Below, piece by piece: positions 7,859 to 16,895 of a stretch of 64,000 nt of DNA. The position numbers and the translations under genes are program-made. Source of the stretch: an uncultured Aquimarina sp. GTDB taxonomy: Bacteria; Bacteroidota; Bacteroidia; Flavobacteriales; Flavobacteriaceae. The stretch covers positions 1-64,000 of the forward strand of contig CANMSO010000012.1 of the NCBI GenBank assembly GCA_947500545.1. Reading direction: 5' to 3'. The notes under the pieces are model-generated. The model searched no databases. It was not told the DNA's origin and saw nothing but the letters and a program-made list of their open reading frames with translations. The first letter of the stretch is position 1; each line of letters opens with the position of its first letter.

Positions 7859-8755
7859 GTGAACAATATTAAACAAACTTTCAGTATTAAAGATCTTGAA
7901 AACCTATGTGGTGTCAAGGCTCATACCATAAGAATTTGGGAAAAAAGATACAACTTGCTCTCTCCAAATCGTACTGAAACCAATATAAGAACTTACAATT
8001 TAAAAAGTCTTCAAAAACTACTTAATGTAACATATCTTGTAAATAGTGGATACAAAATATCAAGAATTTCAAAACTTAACGAACAAGAAATTAATGAATA
8101 CGTAAGAAGTATTTTATCAGACAGCAGTAGTAAAAATCAGGCGATCAATTCGTTTAAAATTTCTATGCTTAATTATGATCTTGAATTATTTCTTGCGACT
8201 TATGAGCAATTAGAGAGCAGAAGAAATTTTAGACAAATATTTACCGATGTTTTTATTCCGCTTCTTATGGAAATCGGTTTATTATGGCAAACTGATACCA
8301 TTAGTCCAGCGCATGAACATTTTATAACCAATTTGATCAAACAAAAATTATTACTTAATATTGAAAGACTACAGTATTCTAAACCTTCAAAAAGAGAAAA
8401 AGCTTTCATATTATTCTTACCCGAAAATGAAATACATGAATTAGGGTTATTGTATATAAATTATGAAATCTTGTTACATGGCTATAAGGCTATTTACCTA
8501 GGCCCCAGTATCCCTTTAGATAGTTTACCTAATATGCTATCTTTTCATGAAAAAACTGTGTTTTTATCGTACTTTACAATAAAACCAGAAAAAGACAACA
8601 TTAATAGTTACTTAGAAAGTTTTGATAAAATCGTTTGTGCAGAGCGAGAAAGTGAATTATGGATGCTTGGAAAACAAATAATGCATATATCAAAAAATAG
8701 CGGATCCAATCATAGGTACTTTGATTCTATTAGTGATTTAATTTCTGAACTTTAA
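7859..8755 (+). CDS. CarH/LitR-like MerR regulator with cobalamin-binding fold
   Basis: 298 residues from GTG 7859, chosen over an upstream TTG because family members begin just before FSIKDLENL. Residues 7-75 form a MerR winged helix (HTIRIWEKRYNLL). The middle helical domain has W143-x9-E153-H154, the motif that cups the adenosyl group in CarH. The C-terminal Rossmann-like part has E191-x-H193-x2-G196, where the His is the lower cobalt ligand in B12-binding CarA/CarH. The last Gly-Gly motif is degenerate. It is 18 nt from crtI. By analogy it represses carotenoid genes in the dark and releases them in light, if it binds B12. Confidence 0.85.
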   Translation: MNNIKQTFSIKDLENLCGVKAHTIRIWEKRYNLLSPNRTETNIRTYNLKSLQKLLNVTYLVNSGYKISRISKLNEQEINEYVRSILSDSSSKNQAINSFKISMLNYDLELFLATYEQLESRRNFRQIFTDVFIPLLMEIGLLWQTDTISPAHEHFITNLIKQKLLLNIERLQYSKPSKREKAFILFLPENEIHELGLLYINYEILLHGYKAIYLGPSIPLDSLPNMLSFHEKTVFLSYFTIKPEKDNINSYLESFDKIVCAERESELWMLGKQIMHISKNSGSNHRYFDSISDLISEL

Positions 8756-8773
8756 TTTCTACACCCCACAATT

Positions 8774-10291
8774 ATGTCTAAGAAAATTGTAATCATTGGC
8801 TCTGGGTTTTCATCTCTTTCTGCTGCATCTTATTTAGCAGATTTGGGATATGCGGTAGAAATCTATGAAAAAAATTCAACAATAGGTGGTAGAGCAAGGC
8901 AGTTAAAAAAAGAAGGATTTACTTTTGATATAGGACCATCGTGGTATTGGATGCCTGATGTATTCGAAAGTTTTTTTAATGATTTTAATTGCTCTGTATC
9001 TGATTTCTATACTTTAGAAAAACTTAATCCAGCATATAAAGTTTTCTTTAAAGACAATGAAAATATTATAATAGAAGACACATTAGATAAAATATATAAA
9101 GCTTTTGAAGAAGAGGAAAAGGGAAGCTCTCTAAAACTAAAAAAGTTTATCAAAACGGCTCAGGATAATTATAACATTGCAATCAAAAACTTAGTATATC
9201 GAGCCGGTGTTTCTCCTTTAGAATTAGTAACAAAAGAAACCATTCAACGTATAGGTCAGTTTTTTAGCACTATTTCAAAAGAAGTTCGCAAGGAGTTTAA
9301 AAATGAAAAATTAATTCAGATACTTGAATTCCCTGTGTTGTTTCTGGGAGCAAAACCAAGTGATACCCCAGCTTTTTATAGTTTTATGAATTATGCCGAT
9401 TTTGGACTAGGTACTTGGCACCCAAAAGGAGGTATGTATCAGGTGATATTAGGAATGGAGAAATTAGCAAAATCTCTTGGAGTTAAAATTAATACTGATT
9501 CTAATGTTGAGAAAATAATTGTTGAAAACGGTAAAGCCAAAAGCATAATAGTAAACTCTGAAAAAATTGATGCTGATATTGTTTTATGTGCAGCAGATTA
9601 TCATCATGGTGAAACATTATTAGATCCTAAATACAGGCAATACTCTGAAAAATATTGGGAGAATAGAACTTTTGCCCCATCCTCTCTACTCTTTTATGTA
9701 GGATTTAGGAAAAAATTAAAAAACGTTAATCACCATAATTTATTTTTTGATACAGATTTCGATGCACATGCAAAAGACATCTATGATATTCCTAAATGGC
9801 CAGAAAAACCACTTTTTTATGCAAATTTTACATCACTAACAGATCCAGGTACTGCTCCAGAAGGTCAGGAGAATGGTTTTTTTCTCATTCCCCTGGCACC
9901 AGGAATAGAGGACACTCCTGAATTAAGAGAGACCTATTTTGAAAAAATCATCACCCGTTTTGAAAATCTCACAGATCAAAATGTTAAAAATAATATTATC
10001 TTTAAAGAGTCCTTTTGTGTTAAAGACTTTGTAAAAGAATATAATTCATATAAAGGAAATGCATATGGTATGGCAAATACATTGTTGCAAACTGCATTTT
10101 TAAGACCTAAGTTGAAAAGCAAAAAAGTACAAGACTTGTTTTTTACTGGACAACTAACCGTTCCCGGACCCGGAGTGCCGCCATCACTAATCTCTGGAAA
10201 ACTGGTTGCCGGACTTATTGAAGCTCAATATAAAAAGTCAAAAGAATTGAATTATAGTCTACCTAGCGAACCTAAAACCATAAATTCTTAA
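8774..10291 (+). CDS. crtI: Phytoene desaturase CrtI
   Basis: A 505-residue FAD enzyme that desaturates phytoene toward lycopene at the membrane. The N-terminus has the dinucleotide-binding motif IIGSGFSSLSAASYLADLGY and the acidic tail IYEKN, then GGRARQ. The C-terminus has the carotenoid oxidase signature FFTGQLTVPGPGVPPSLISG. Length is normal for bacterial CrtI. It follows the CarH-like regulator by 18 nt and precedes crtB by 10 nt, so one transcript is likely. Confidence 0.95.
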   Translation: MSKKIVIIGSGFSSLSAASYLADLGYAVEIYEKNSTIGGRARQLKKEGFTFDIGPSWYWMPDVFESFFNDFNCSVSDFYTLEKLNPAYKVFFKDNENIIIEDTLDKIYKAFEEEEKGSSLKLKKFIKTAQDNYNIAIKNLVYRAGVSPLELVTKETIQRIGQFFSTISKEVRKEFKNEKLIQILEFPVLFLGAKPSDTPAFYSFMNYADFGLGTWHPKGGMYQVILGMEKLAKSLGVKINTDSNVEKIIVENGKAKSIIVNSEKIDADIVLCAADYHHGETLLDPKYRQYSEKYWENRTFAPSSLLFYVGFRKKLKNVNHHNLFFDTDFDAHAKDIYDIPKWPEKPLFYANFTSLTDPGTAPEGQENGFFLIPLAPGIEDTPELRETYFEKIITRFENLTDQNVKNNIIFKESFCVKDFVKEYNSYKGNAYGMANTLLQTAFLRPKLKSKKVQDLFFTGQLTVPGPGVPPSLISGKLVAGLIEAQYKKSKELNYSLPSEPKTINS

Positions 10292-10301
10292 ACCTATCCT
10301 T

Positions 10302-11141
10302 ATGAAAGCTATCTTCGACACAGTATCATATCATTGTAGTAAAATTGTTACCAATTCGTATAGCACATCATTTTCTTTGGCTTCAAAAATGCTATCTAAT
10401 ACGATAAGACAAGATATTTACAACATATATGGTTTTGTTAGGTTCGCAGATGAAATTGTAGACACTTTTCATGATTATAATAAAGAAGAACTTTTTGATG
10501 ATTTTGAAAAAGAAATGTACAAAGCTATCCAAAACAGGATAAGTTTAAACCCTATTCTTAACGCTTTTCAAAAAACCGTACATCAATATAATATTAAACC
10601 AGAACTGTATGAAGCATTCATGAAAAGTATGCGACTAGATCTTCATAAAACTAATTATTTAACAGATGAAGAATACAAAGAATACATATACGGATCTGCT
10701 GATGTAGTAGGCTTGATGTGTCTAAAAGTATTCGTAAACGGTGATGAAAACAGATACGAGGAGTTGAAAGAAAGCGCAATGCATTTGGGATCCGCTTTTC
10801 AGAAAGTAAACTTTCTAAGAGACTTAAAAGCCGATTATGAAGATCTTGATAGAACATATTTTCCAAATACAGATCTTAAAAAATTAGATGAAACCTCTAA
10901 AATGAGAATCATTAAAGAGATTGAAGAAGATTTTGAAAAAGGGCTTGTAGGTATTTTAAAACTACCAGTAGAAGCAAAATTTGGAGTGTATACGGCATTC
11001 ATATATTACAAAAAACTACTCTACAAACTTAAAAAAACACCTTCATTAGAAATAAAAAACACACGAATAAGAGTACCTAACTATCAAAAATTCGGATTGT
11101 TGGCTAAATCTTATTTTGATTATAGATTAAATCTAATTTAA
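10302..11141 (+). CDS. crtB: Phytoene synthase CrtB
   Basis: 279 residues. It condenses two geranylgeranyl diphosphates to phytoene. It has the trans-isoprenyl synthase motifs YSTSFSLAS (20-28), a first aspartate-rich region RFADEIVD (D50, D54) and a second RDLKADYEDLDRTYFP (D174, D178) that binds the diphosphate through magnesium. It lies between crtI and crtZ in the pigment operon. Confidence 0.94.
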   Translation: MKAIFDTVSYHCSKIVTNSYSTSFSLASKMLSNTIRQDIYNIYGFVRFADEIVDTFHDYNKEELFDDFEKEMYKAIQNRISLNPILNAFQKTVHQYNIKPELYEAFMKSMRLDLHKTNYLTDEEYKEYIYGSADVVGLMCLKVFVNGDENRYEELKESAMHLGSAFQKVNFLRDLKADYEDLDRTYFPNTDLKKLDETSKMRIIKEIEEDFEKGLVGILKLPVEAKFGVYTAFIYYKKLLYKLKKTPSLEIKNTRIRVPNYQKFGLLAKSYFDYRLNLI

Positions 11142-11167
11142 CCGTATTTTTGCATAAAATTTTGCTT

Positions 11168-11617
11168 GTGAAAGTTTTCATTCAAATATTAGTCTTTATA
11201 ACTGCCTTTTCTATTATGGAATTTATGGCTTGGTTTACCCATAAATATGTGATGCACGGTTTTCTCTGGTCTCTGCACAAGGATCATCATCATAAAGATC
11301 ATGGTAGTTGGTGGGAACGTAATGACTTTTTCTTTGTATTCTATGCAGTAGTAAGCATGTCTTGTATTTTATTTCATGATGCTGAAACATTTTGGATAGG
11401 AAGGCCAATAGGTTTAGGGATTTTGGCTTATGGAATTGCTTATTTTATTGTGCATGATATTTTTATTCATCAGCGTTTCAAACTATTTAGAAATGCAAAT
11501 AATTGGTATGCCAAAGGCGTACGAAGGGCTCATAAAATACACCACAAAAATATAGGTAAAGAAAAAGGAGAATGCTTTGGAATGCTTGTAGTTCCTTTTA
11601 AATATTTTAAAAAATAA
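11168..11617 (+). CDS. crtZ: Beta-carotene hydroxylase CrtZ
   Basis: 149 residues from GTG 11168; the TTG 18 nt upstream adds an unlikely HKILLV tail. A di-iron membrane hydroxylase of the fatty-acid-hydroxylase fold that makes zeaxanthin from beta-carotene. Histidine clusters: H25xxxxH30, H37xxHH41, H96xxxxH101 and H122xxHH126. It needs beta-ionone rings, yet no lycopene cyclase gene follows. It is the last gene of the operon and ends 2 nt from the convergent thioredoxin gene. Confidence 0.93.
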   Translation: MKVFIQILVFITAFSIMEFMAWFTHKYVMHGFLWSLHKDHHHKDHGSWWERNDFFFVFYAVVSMSCILFHDAETFWIGRPIGLGILAYGIAYFIVHDIFIHQRFKLFRNANNWYAKGVRRAHKIHHKNIGKEKGECFGMLVVPFKYFKK

Positions 11618-11619
11618 AT

Positions 11620-12180
11620 TTATTCTCCCAACAAATTATCTATCGTTTCTCTGACTTTATCGCTATTCCAGTTTGCGGCGCCCACTTTGTGAATAATAAT
11701 ATTTCCTTTCTTATCTATCACGTATGTACCCGGTATGGGTTTATGAACAAAAGGTTTGGGATGTGGTGATAATGATCTATAAATTGGATAATAATAACTC
11801 TTATCCTTCATAAACTTATTAAGTTCTGGATCATCGTCTTCGGTTAGAAATACAAACACTACTTTATCCTTATAATCATTGTACAATTTTTGTAACGAAG
11901 GCATCTCGGCAATACAAGGTGGACACCATGTTGCCCAATAGTTAAGTAACACAACTCTACCTTTGGCTGTATCAAAATTCATAGATTCTGTATTAACCCC
12001 ATGTAGTTTCCAATCATAGGTGGCCACCTGTTCTCTTTCCTCTACTTCTACTACCCCAGGACTAAAAGAAAAAATTCTTGTCAAAAAAATCTGCATCATC
12101 CCCCTTGTATTTGGAATAAAAAACAATATTAAAATGATAGCAAAAATTAAATTAGACGTATTCTTTTTATTGAATTTCAT
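11620..12180 (-). CDS. TlpA-like membrane-anchored thioredoxin
   Basis: 186 residues. One N-terminal membrane segment (LIFAIILILFFIP) places the thioredoxin fold in the periplasm. Active site WATWCPPC (C86, C89), then the cis-Pro region KPIPGTYVIDKKGNI. TlpA/ResA-type proteins reduce disulfides during cytochrome maturation or stress. It is convergent with crtZ with a 2-nt gap and no room for a separate terminator between them. Confidence 0.9.
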   Translation of the reverse strand: MKFNKKNTSNLIFAIILILFFIPNTRGMMQIFLTRIFSFSPGVVEVEEREQVATYDWKLHGVNTESMNFDTAKGRVVLLNYWATWCPPCIAEMPSLQKLYNDYKDKVVFVFLTEDDDPELNKFMKDKSYYYPIYRSLSPHPKPFVHKPIPGTYVIDKKGNIIIHKVGAANWNSDKVRETIDNLLGE

Positions 12181-12233
12181 TTATCTATGATTAAGTATAA
12201 TATTCTAAAGTTTTGACAAATCTATAAATTAAT

Positions 12234-12258
12234 AAAGCGCAATCAATGATTGCGCTTT
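12234..12258 (-). terminator. Terminator downstream of the four-module lipoprotein
   Basis: AAAGCGCAATCA (12234-12245) and TGATTGCGCTTT (12247-12258) form a strong stem. On the minus strand it is followed by ATTAATTT. The core arm AAGCGCAATC recurs in the terminator at 24516-24552. Confidence 0.75.
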
Positions 12259-12352
12259 AAAACTAACAAAAAAACAACGAACTAAGTTGATAGTGTTCCC
12301 ATATATAAGGGGGTAATCATTCAGTTCGAATGAATAAATTGTTTTTATGTTA

Positions 12353-13753
12353 TTAATTACGAGTTACCTGAATAGAATTAGACAGATCAAATGTTCCAGT
12401 TATACCACTCACTGTAGTTGCCGTTTTAAGATTTGAATCATCCTCATAACGTGCATACCAAATAAAACAAACCCCAGCTCCCGCTGCATTAAAATCTACT
12501 CCTTCAACATCTGCCAATGTACCAGGAGCACCTAAAATATTCCCCATGTCATCGGTAATAACCCATGTGCTATTTGTTCCAAACGCGTTAGTTGAATCCA
12601 ATGTAATACCACTTACAAAATCAGAAATCATATCAACAGTAAAAGTAAAAGGCCCTCCTGATATTTTTCCTGCATTTGTAACCTGGTTACGAGTAACTTC
12701 TATAGAGTTGGATAAATCGAATGTTCCTGTAATTTCTGGAACAGTTGCTGCAGTCGTGATATTAGAATCGTCTTCATAACGAGCATACCAGATAAAACAA
12801 GTTCCTACTCCTGCATCATCAAAGTTTACTCCTTCTACCATTTCTAATGTTCCTGGTCGACCTAAAATATTTCCCATATCATCTGTGATCACCCAAGTAC
12901 TATTGGCGCCAAAAGCATTGGCATTATCAAGTGCTATTCCTGACACAAAATCTGCTTCGCCATCTACATCAAATTCAAATGGCCCTCCAGAAATGGTTCC
13001 AGCATTAGTCACTTGGTTACGAACCACCTCGATAGAGTTGGATAAATCAAACATTCCTGTAATTTCGGCAACTGTAGCTGCTGTAGTAATATTAGAATCA
13101 TCTTCAAAACGAGCATACCAGATAAAACAAGTTCCTGCCCCTGCTTCATCAAAATTGACTCCCTCTACCATTTCTAGTGTTCCTGGACGTCCTAAAATAT
13201 TTCCTGCATCATCGGTAATAACCCAAGTACTGTTAGTACCGAAAGCATTAGCATTATCAAGTGTAATTCCCGATACAAAATCCGGTTCTCCATCAACATC
13301 AAATTCAAATGGCCCTCCAGAAATACTTCCCGCATTAGTAACTTGATTACGAACCACTTCAATAGAATTGGATAAATCAAATGTTCCTGTAATTTCTGCT
13401 ACGGTAGCAGCTATAGTGATATTAGAATCATCCTCAAACCGGGCATACCAAATAAAACAAGTTCCAGCTCCTGCTTCATCAAAATTGACTCCCTCGACCA
13501 TTTCTAGTGTTCCTGGACGACCTAAAATATTCCCTGCATCATCGGTAATAACCCAAGTACGATTAGTACCTACAGAAGTAGACGAATCCAAAGTGATTCC
13601 GGTCACAAAATCAGGCTCTCCATCAACGTCAAATTCAAATGGTCCTCCCGCTATAGTTCCTGCGTTCACCACAGGTGTATTATCATCGTCGTCACTACAA
13701 GAGACCGCAATAAAACCTATTGCTAAAACCCCTATAATTAATTTTTTAAACAT
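12353..13753 (-). CDS. Lipoprotein of four tandem 110-residue modules
   Basis: 466 residues. Signal peptide with lipobox AVSC19 followed by SDDDDN, a likely surface-export signal. Four consecutive 110-residue modules then begin at N30, N140, N250 and N360, each starting NAG(T/S/K)I(A/S)GGPF and containing TWVITDD(A/M)GNILG, CFIWYAR(F/Y)EDDSN and TFDLSNSI near its end. Modules 1-3 are nearly identical; the fourth has diverged more. Similar modules occur in very large flavobacterial surface proteins, where they are probably structural or adhesive. Here they sit on a lipid anchor. It lies downstream of a Crp/Fnr gene on the same strand. No enzymatic motif is seen. Confidence 0.8.
   Translation of the reverse strand: MFKKLIIGVLAIGFIAVSCSDDDDNTPVVNAGTIAGGPFEFDVDGEPDFVTGITLDSSTSVGTNRTWVITDDAGNILGRPGTLEMVEGVNFDEAGAGTCFIWYARFEDDSNITIAATVAEITGTFDLSNSIEVVRNQVTNAGSISGGPFEFDVDGEPDFVSGITLDNANAFGTNSTWVITDDAGNILGRPGTLEMVEGVNFDEAGAGTCFIWYARFEDDSNITTAATVAEITGMFDLSNSIEVVRNQVTNAGTISGGPFEFDVDGEADFVSGIALDNANAFGANSTWVITDDMGNILGRPGTLEMVEGVNFDDAGVGTCFIWYARYEDDSNITTAATVPEITGTFDLSNSIEVTRNQVTNAGKISGGPFTFTVDMISDFVSGITLDSTNAFGTNSTWVITDDMGNILGAPGTLADVEGVDFNAAGAGVCFIWYARYEDDSNLKTATTVSGITGTFDLSNSIQVTRN
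12356..13666 (-). repeat. Four tandem 330-bp coding repeats
   Basis: The module-coding DNA repeats with a 330-bp period at 13666-13337, 13336-13007, 13006-12677 and 12676-12356. Long stretches are identical between copies, for example TCATCAAAATTGACTCCCTC in copies 1 and 2. That is consistent with recent duplication or ongoing gene conversion, and copy number may vary between strains. Confidence 0.85.
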
Positions 13754-13826
13754 TGCTTTTGTTTTTATGATTATTAGATCATAAAAATATTGACAACTAA
13801 CTTTTTAAAGTGTTAGCCATCTAACA

Positions 13827-14495
13827 TTAGGCAACATTTTTTAATCGAATTTCTTTTCTATTGAAATCAATAATATTTGAGCCTTTCAATTCATTAAGAA
13901 TAATATTTAAGGTAGGTCTGGATGTACCGATAAGATTAGCGATGTCTTTTTGCGTGTAAGGATGTTCTATTACCATATCCCCAGTATCAGGACAGCAGTG
14001 CCCATAATCCTCTTTAAGTTCATTTAAAAATTCTAGTAATCGTGTTTTGGTATCTTTAAAAAGTAGTACTTGTAATCTCCTTTCTAATCGCTTAAAGCGT
14101 AATCCAATGAACTTGTATATTTTTAGGCTAAAGGATTGATTATCTCTCATAAGACTATGCATAGTTTCTACACCAATCGGACAAATGGAAGTAGTATTAT
14201 CAACCGATTGTGCAAATTCAGTTCTTTTATTTACCCCAAGTATTGCTTTTTCTCCAAAAATCTCTCCTCTTGTAAGGATAGCCTTTATTACTTCATATCC
14301 GTCTTCTGCATAATATCCAATTTTTACTTTTCCTTTTTCAATAAGATAAACTTTATTCGCAGAATCTTCTTCAAAATAAATGTAATCGTTTTTTCGATAA
14401 GCATCAAAATCGTGGTCTTTTTTATACCTTTTAAATTTATGAGGGCATAATACCTTAAAAAGATTTGCATCCTCAAAAAACCAGATAGCACTCAT
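13827..14495 (-). CDS. Crp/Fnr-family transcription regulator
   Basis: 222 residues. An N-terminal cyclic-nucleotide-binding-like barrel (about 30-120, with GEIFGEKAILG) is joined through a long dimer helix to a C-terminal winged helix (YTQKDIANLIGTSRPTLNIILNELK, about 180-205). The effector site is not a canonical cAMP pocket. Cysteines near the N-terminus and at HCCPD are too few and too scattered to claim an Fnr-type FeS cluster. It lies just upstream of the module-repeat lipoprotein on the same strand. Target genes are unknown. Confidence 0.88.
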   Translation of the reverse strand: MSAIWFFEDANLFKVLCPHKFKRYKKDHDFDAYRKNDYIYFEEDSANKVYLIEKGKVKIGYYAEDGYEVIKAILTRGEIFGEKAILGVNKRTEFAQSVDNTTSICPIGVETMHSLMRDNQSFSLKIYKFIGLRFKRLERRLQVLLFKDTKTRLLEFLNELKEDYGHCCPDTGDMVIEHPYTQKDIANLIGTSRPTLNIILNELKGSNIIDFNRKEIRLKNVA

Positions 14496-14559
14496 GATGA
14501 TTGTGTTTAAAAGTTAGTTATCTAATTAGAACGTAAAACACTGACAAACCTTACACTTT

Positions 14560-14596
14560 AAAAACAAAAAAAACTCCTAAAGTAACTTTAGGAGTT
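14560..14596 (-). terminator. Terminator of aconitase
   Basis: AACTCCTAAAGT (14572-14583) pairs with ACTTTAGGAGTT (14585-14596). On the minus strand the stem is followed by a run of T (complement of AAAACAAAAAAAA), 32 nt past the aconitase stop. Confidence 0.88.
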
Positions 14597-14627
14597 CATA
14601 TCAATCAAATAAAACTTTTATCTGATC

Positions 14628-16895
14628 TTATGCATTTTGCTTTTTTATCAAATTCAATGCAGAACCTTCATTAAACCACTCTATCTGAGAAGCATTATAC
14701 GTATGGTTTAACATGATTGTATCTTTTGAACCATCTGCGTGTACAACTTCTAAAGTAAGCTGTTTATTTGGTGCAAATTGATCCAAATCAGTAAAGTTGA
14801 ACGTATCATCTTCCTGTATTAAATCATAATCCGCTTCGTTTACAAATGTTAACCCTAACATCCCTTGTTTTTTAAGGTTTGTTTCGTGTATACGTGCAAA
14901 TGATTTTACAATTACTGCAGCAACACCTAAGTGCCTTGGCTCCATTGCTGCATGCTCTCTAGAAGAACCTTCTCCATAATTATGATCCCCAACAACTATC
15001 GTAAACACACCTTCAGCTTTATATGCTCTTGCCGTATCTGGTACACCACCAAACTCTCCTGTTAATTGGTTTTTAACAAAGTTTGTTTTTTTACCAAAGG
15101 CATTAACAGCCCCTATTAAACAGTTATTAGAAATATTATCAAGATGACCTCTATAACGTAACCAAGGGCCGGCCATAGAAATATGATCTGTAGTACATTT
15201 TCCGAAAGCTTTGATTAAAAGTTTTGCTCCTTTTACCTCATTGCCAATTGGCTCAAAAGGAGTTAACAATTGTAATCTTTCAGAAGTTTCACTCACCTTC
15301 ACTTCTACACCACTACCATCTTCAACAGGAGCCAAATATCCATTATCTTTTACTTCAAAACCTTTAGGTGGTAATTCCCATCCTGTTGGTTCATCGAACA
15401 TAACCTCTTCACCATTTTCATTAATTAACTTATCTGTCAATGGGTTGAAATCTAAACGTCCCGCAACTGCAATGGCTGCTGTTAATTCTGGTGATGCAAC
15501 AAAGGCATGCGTATTAGGATTACCATCTGCACGCTTAGCAAAGTTTCTATTAAAAGAGTGTACAATGCTATTTTTTGGTGCATTTTTAGGGTCACTGTAT
15601 CTTGCCCATTGTCCTATACAAGGTCCACAGGCGTTTGTAAATATTTTTGCATCAAGTTTTTCGAATATCCCAAGGATACCATCTCTATCTGCGGTATATC
15701 TTACCTTTTCAGAACCTGGATTGATCCCTAGTTCTGCTTTCATTTTTAAACCTTTATCTAAAGCTTGTTGTGCGATCGAAGAGGCACGTGATAAATCTTC
15801 ATAAGAAGAATTTGTACAAGAACCAATTAACCCCCATTCTACTTGAATTGGCCAATCATTAGTTTTTGCTTTTTCTGTCATTGTTTTACCAACTTCAGTT
15901 GACAAATCTGGAGTAAAAGGTCCATTTAACAATGGCCCTAATTCAGATAGATTAATTTCAATTACTTGATCGAAATATTGTTCCGGATCTGCATATACTT
16001 CAGGATCTGCTGTTAAATGTTCTTTTACTTGGTTTGCTGCATCGGCTACATCTGCTCTTTCAGTAGCGCGTAAATAACGCTCCATAGACTCATCGTAACC
16101 AAATGTAGATGTAGTGGCGCCAATTTCGGCACCCATATTACAAATAGTACCTTTTCCTGTACATGACATTGATGTTGCTCCGGGTCCAAAATATTCAACA
16201 ATAGCACCAGTCCCTCCTTTTACAGTAAGAATTTCTGCTACTTTTAAAATTACATCTTTCGGTGCAGTCCATCCCGATAACTTACCGGTTAATTTTACAC
16301 CTATTAACTTAGGAAATTTAAGTTCCCAAGGCATTCCAGCCATTACATCTACCGCATCTGCTCCCCCGACTCCAATAGCTACCATTCCTAATCCACCTGC
16401 ATTAACTGTATGTGAATCTGTGCCTATCATCATTCCTCCTGGAAAAGCATAATTCTCAAGAACTACTTGGTGAATAATCCCTGCTCCAGGTTTCCAAAAT
16501 CCGATTCCGTATTTATCAGATACAGATTCTAAGAAGTTAAATACTTCACTACTAACATCATTAGCATGTTTTAAATCTGTCGCTGCACCTTCCTTAGCTT
16601 GAATTAAGTGATCACAATGAACAGTGGTAGGCACTGCCACTTTATTCTTTCCTGCCTGCATAAATTGCAATAATGCCATCTGTGCAGTTGCATCTTGGCA
16701 AGCAATACGGTCCGGTGCAAAATCAACATAATCCTTTCCTCTTGTAAATGCAGTATTTGCCTTACCATCCCAAAGATGTGAATATAAAATTTTCTCTGCT
16801 AATGTTAAAGGTTTACCGGTAATTTCACGTGCTGCATTTACACGTTCTGCTACCTGACTGTAGACCTTTTTTATCATATCGATATCGAATGCCAT
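14628..16895 (-). CDS. acn: Aconitate hydratase (mitochondrial-type)
   Basis: 755 residues. Interconverts citrate and isocitrate in the TCA cycle in the cytoplasm. Cluster-ligand cysteines are visible in GLIGSCTNSSYEDLSRA and TNACGPCIGQWARY. The swivel domain has the signature GDHNYGEGSSREHAAMEPRHLG. The length matches the mitochondrial-type enzyme (about 750) and not AcnA/IRP (about 890). It is monocistronic by appearance: 132 nt to the Crp gene downstream with a clear terminator, and more than 300 nt of non-coding DNA upstream. Confidence 0.96.
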   Translation of the reverse strand: MAFDIDMIKKVYSQVAERVNAAREITGKPLTLAEKILYSHLWDGKANTAFTRGKDYVDFAPDRIACQDATAQMALLQFMQAGKNKVAVPTTVHCDHLIQAKEGAATDLKHANDVSSEVFNFLESVSDKYGIGFWKPGAGIIHQVVLENYAFPGGMMIGTDSHTVNAGGLGMVAIGVGGADAVDVMAGMPWELKFPKLIGVKLTGKLSGWTAPKDVILKVAEILTVKGGTGAIVEYFGPGATSMSCTGKGTICNMGAEIGATTSTFGYDESMERYLRATERADVADAANQVKEHLTADPEVYADPEQYFDQVIEINLSELGPLLNGPFTPDLSTEVGKTMTEKAKTNDWPIQVEWGLIGSCTNSSYEDLSRASSIAQQALDKGLKMKAELGINPGSEKVRYTADRDGILGIFEKLDAKIFTNACGPCIGQWARYSDPKNAPKNSIVHSFNRNFAKRADGNPNTHAFVASPELTAAIAVAGRLDFNPLTDKLINENGEEVMFDEPTGWELPPKGFEVKDNGYLAPVEDGSGVEVKVSETSERLQLLTPFEPIGNEVKGAKLLIKAFGKCTTDHISMAGPWLRYRGHLDNISNNCLIGAVNAFGKKTNFVKNQLTGEFGGVPDTARAYKAEGVFTIVVGDHNYGEGSSREHAAMEPRHLGVAAVIVKSFARIHETNLKKQGMLGLTFVNEADYDLIQEDDTFNFTDLDQFAPNKQLTLEVVHADGSKDTIMLNHTYNASQIEWFNEGSALNLIKKQNA

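Noticed and set aside
12356..13666. CRISPR array or mobile-element repeats
   Set aside because: The repeats are 330 bp, contiguous and in frame, encoding protein modules. There are no spacers and no Cas genes.
12885..13784. Plus-strand frames opposite the four-module lipoprotein
   Set aside because: They repeat with the same 330-bp period and are mirror images of the module codons.
15211..15804. 197-codon open frame on the plus strand inside aconitase
   Set aside because: It is antisense to a highly conserved enzyme in a complementary frame; its translation is low-complexity and has no domain.
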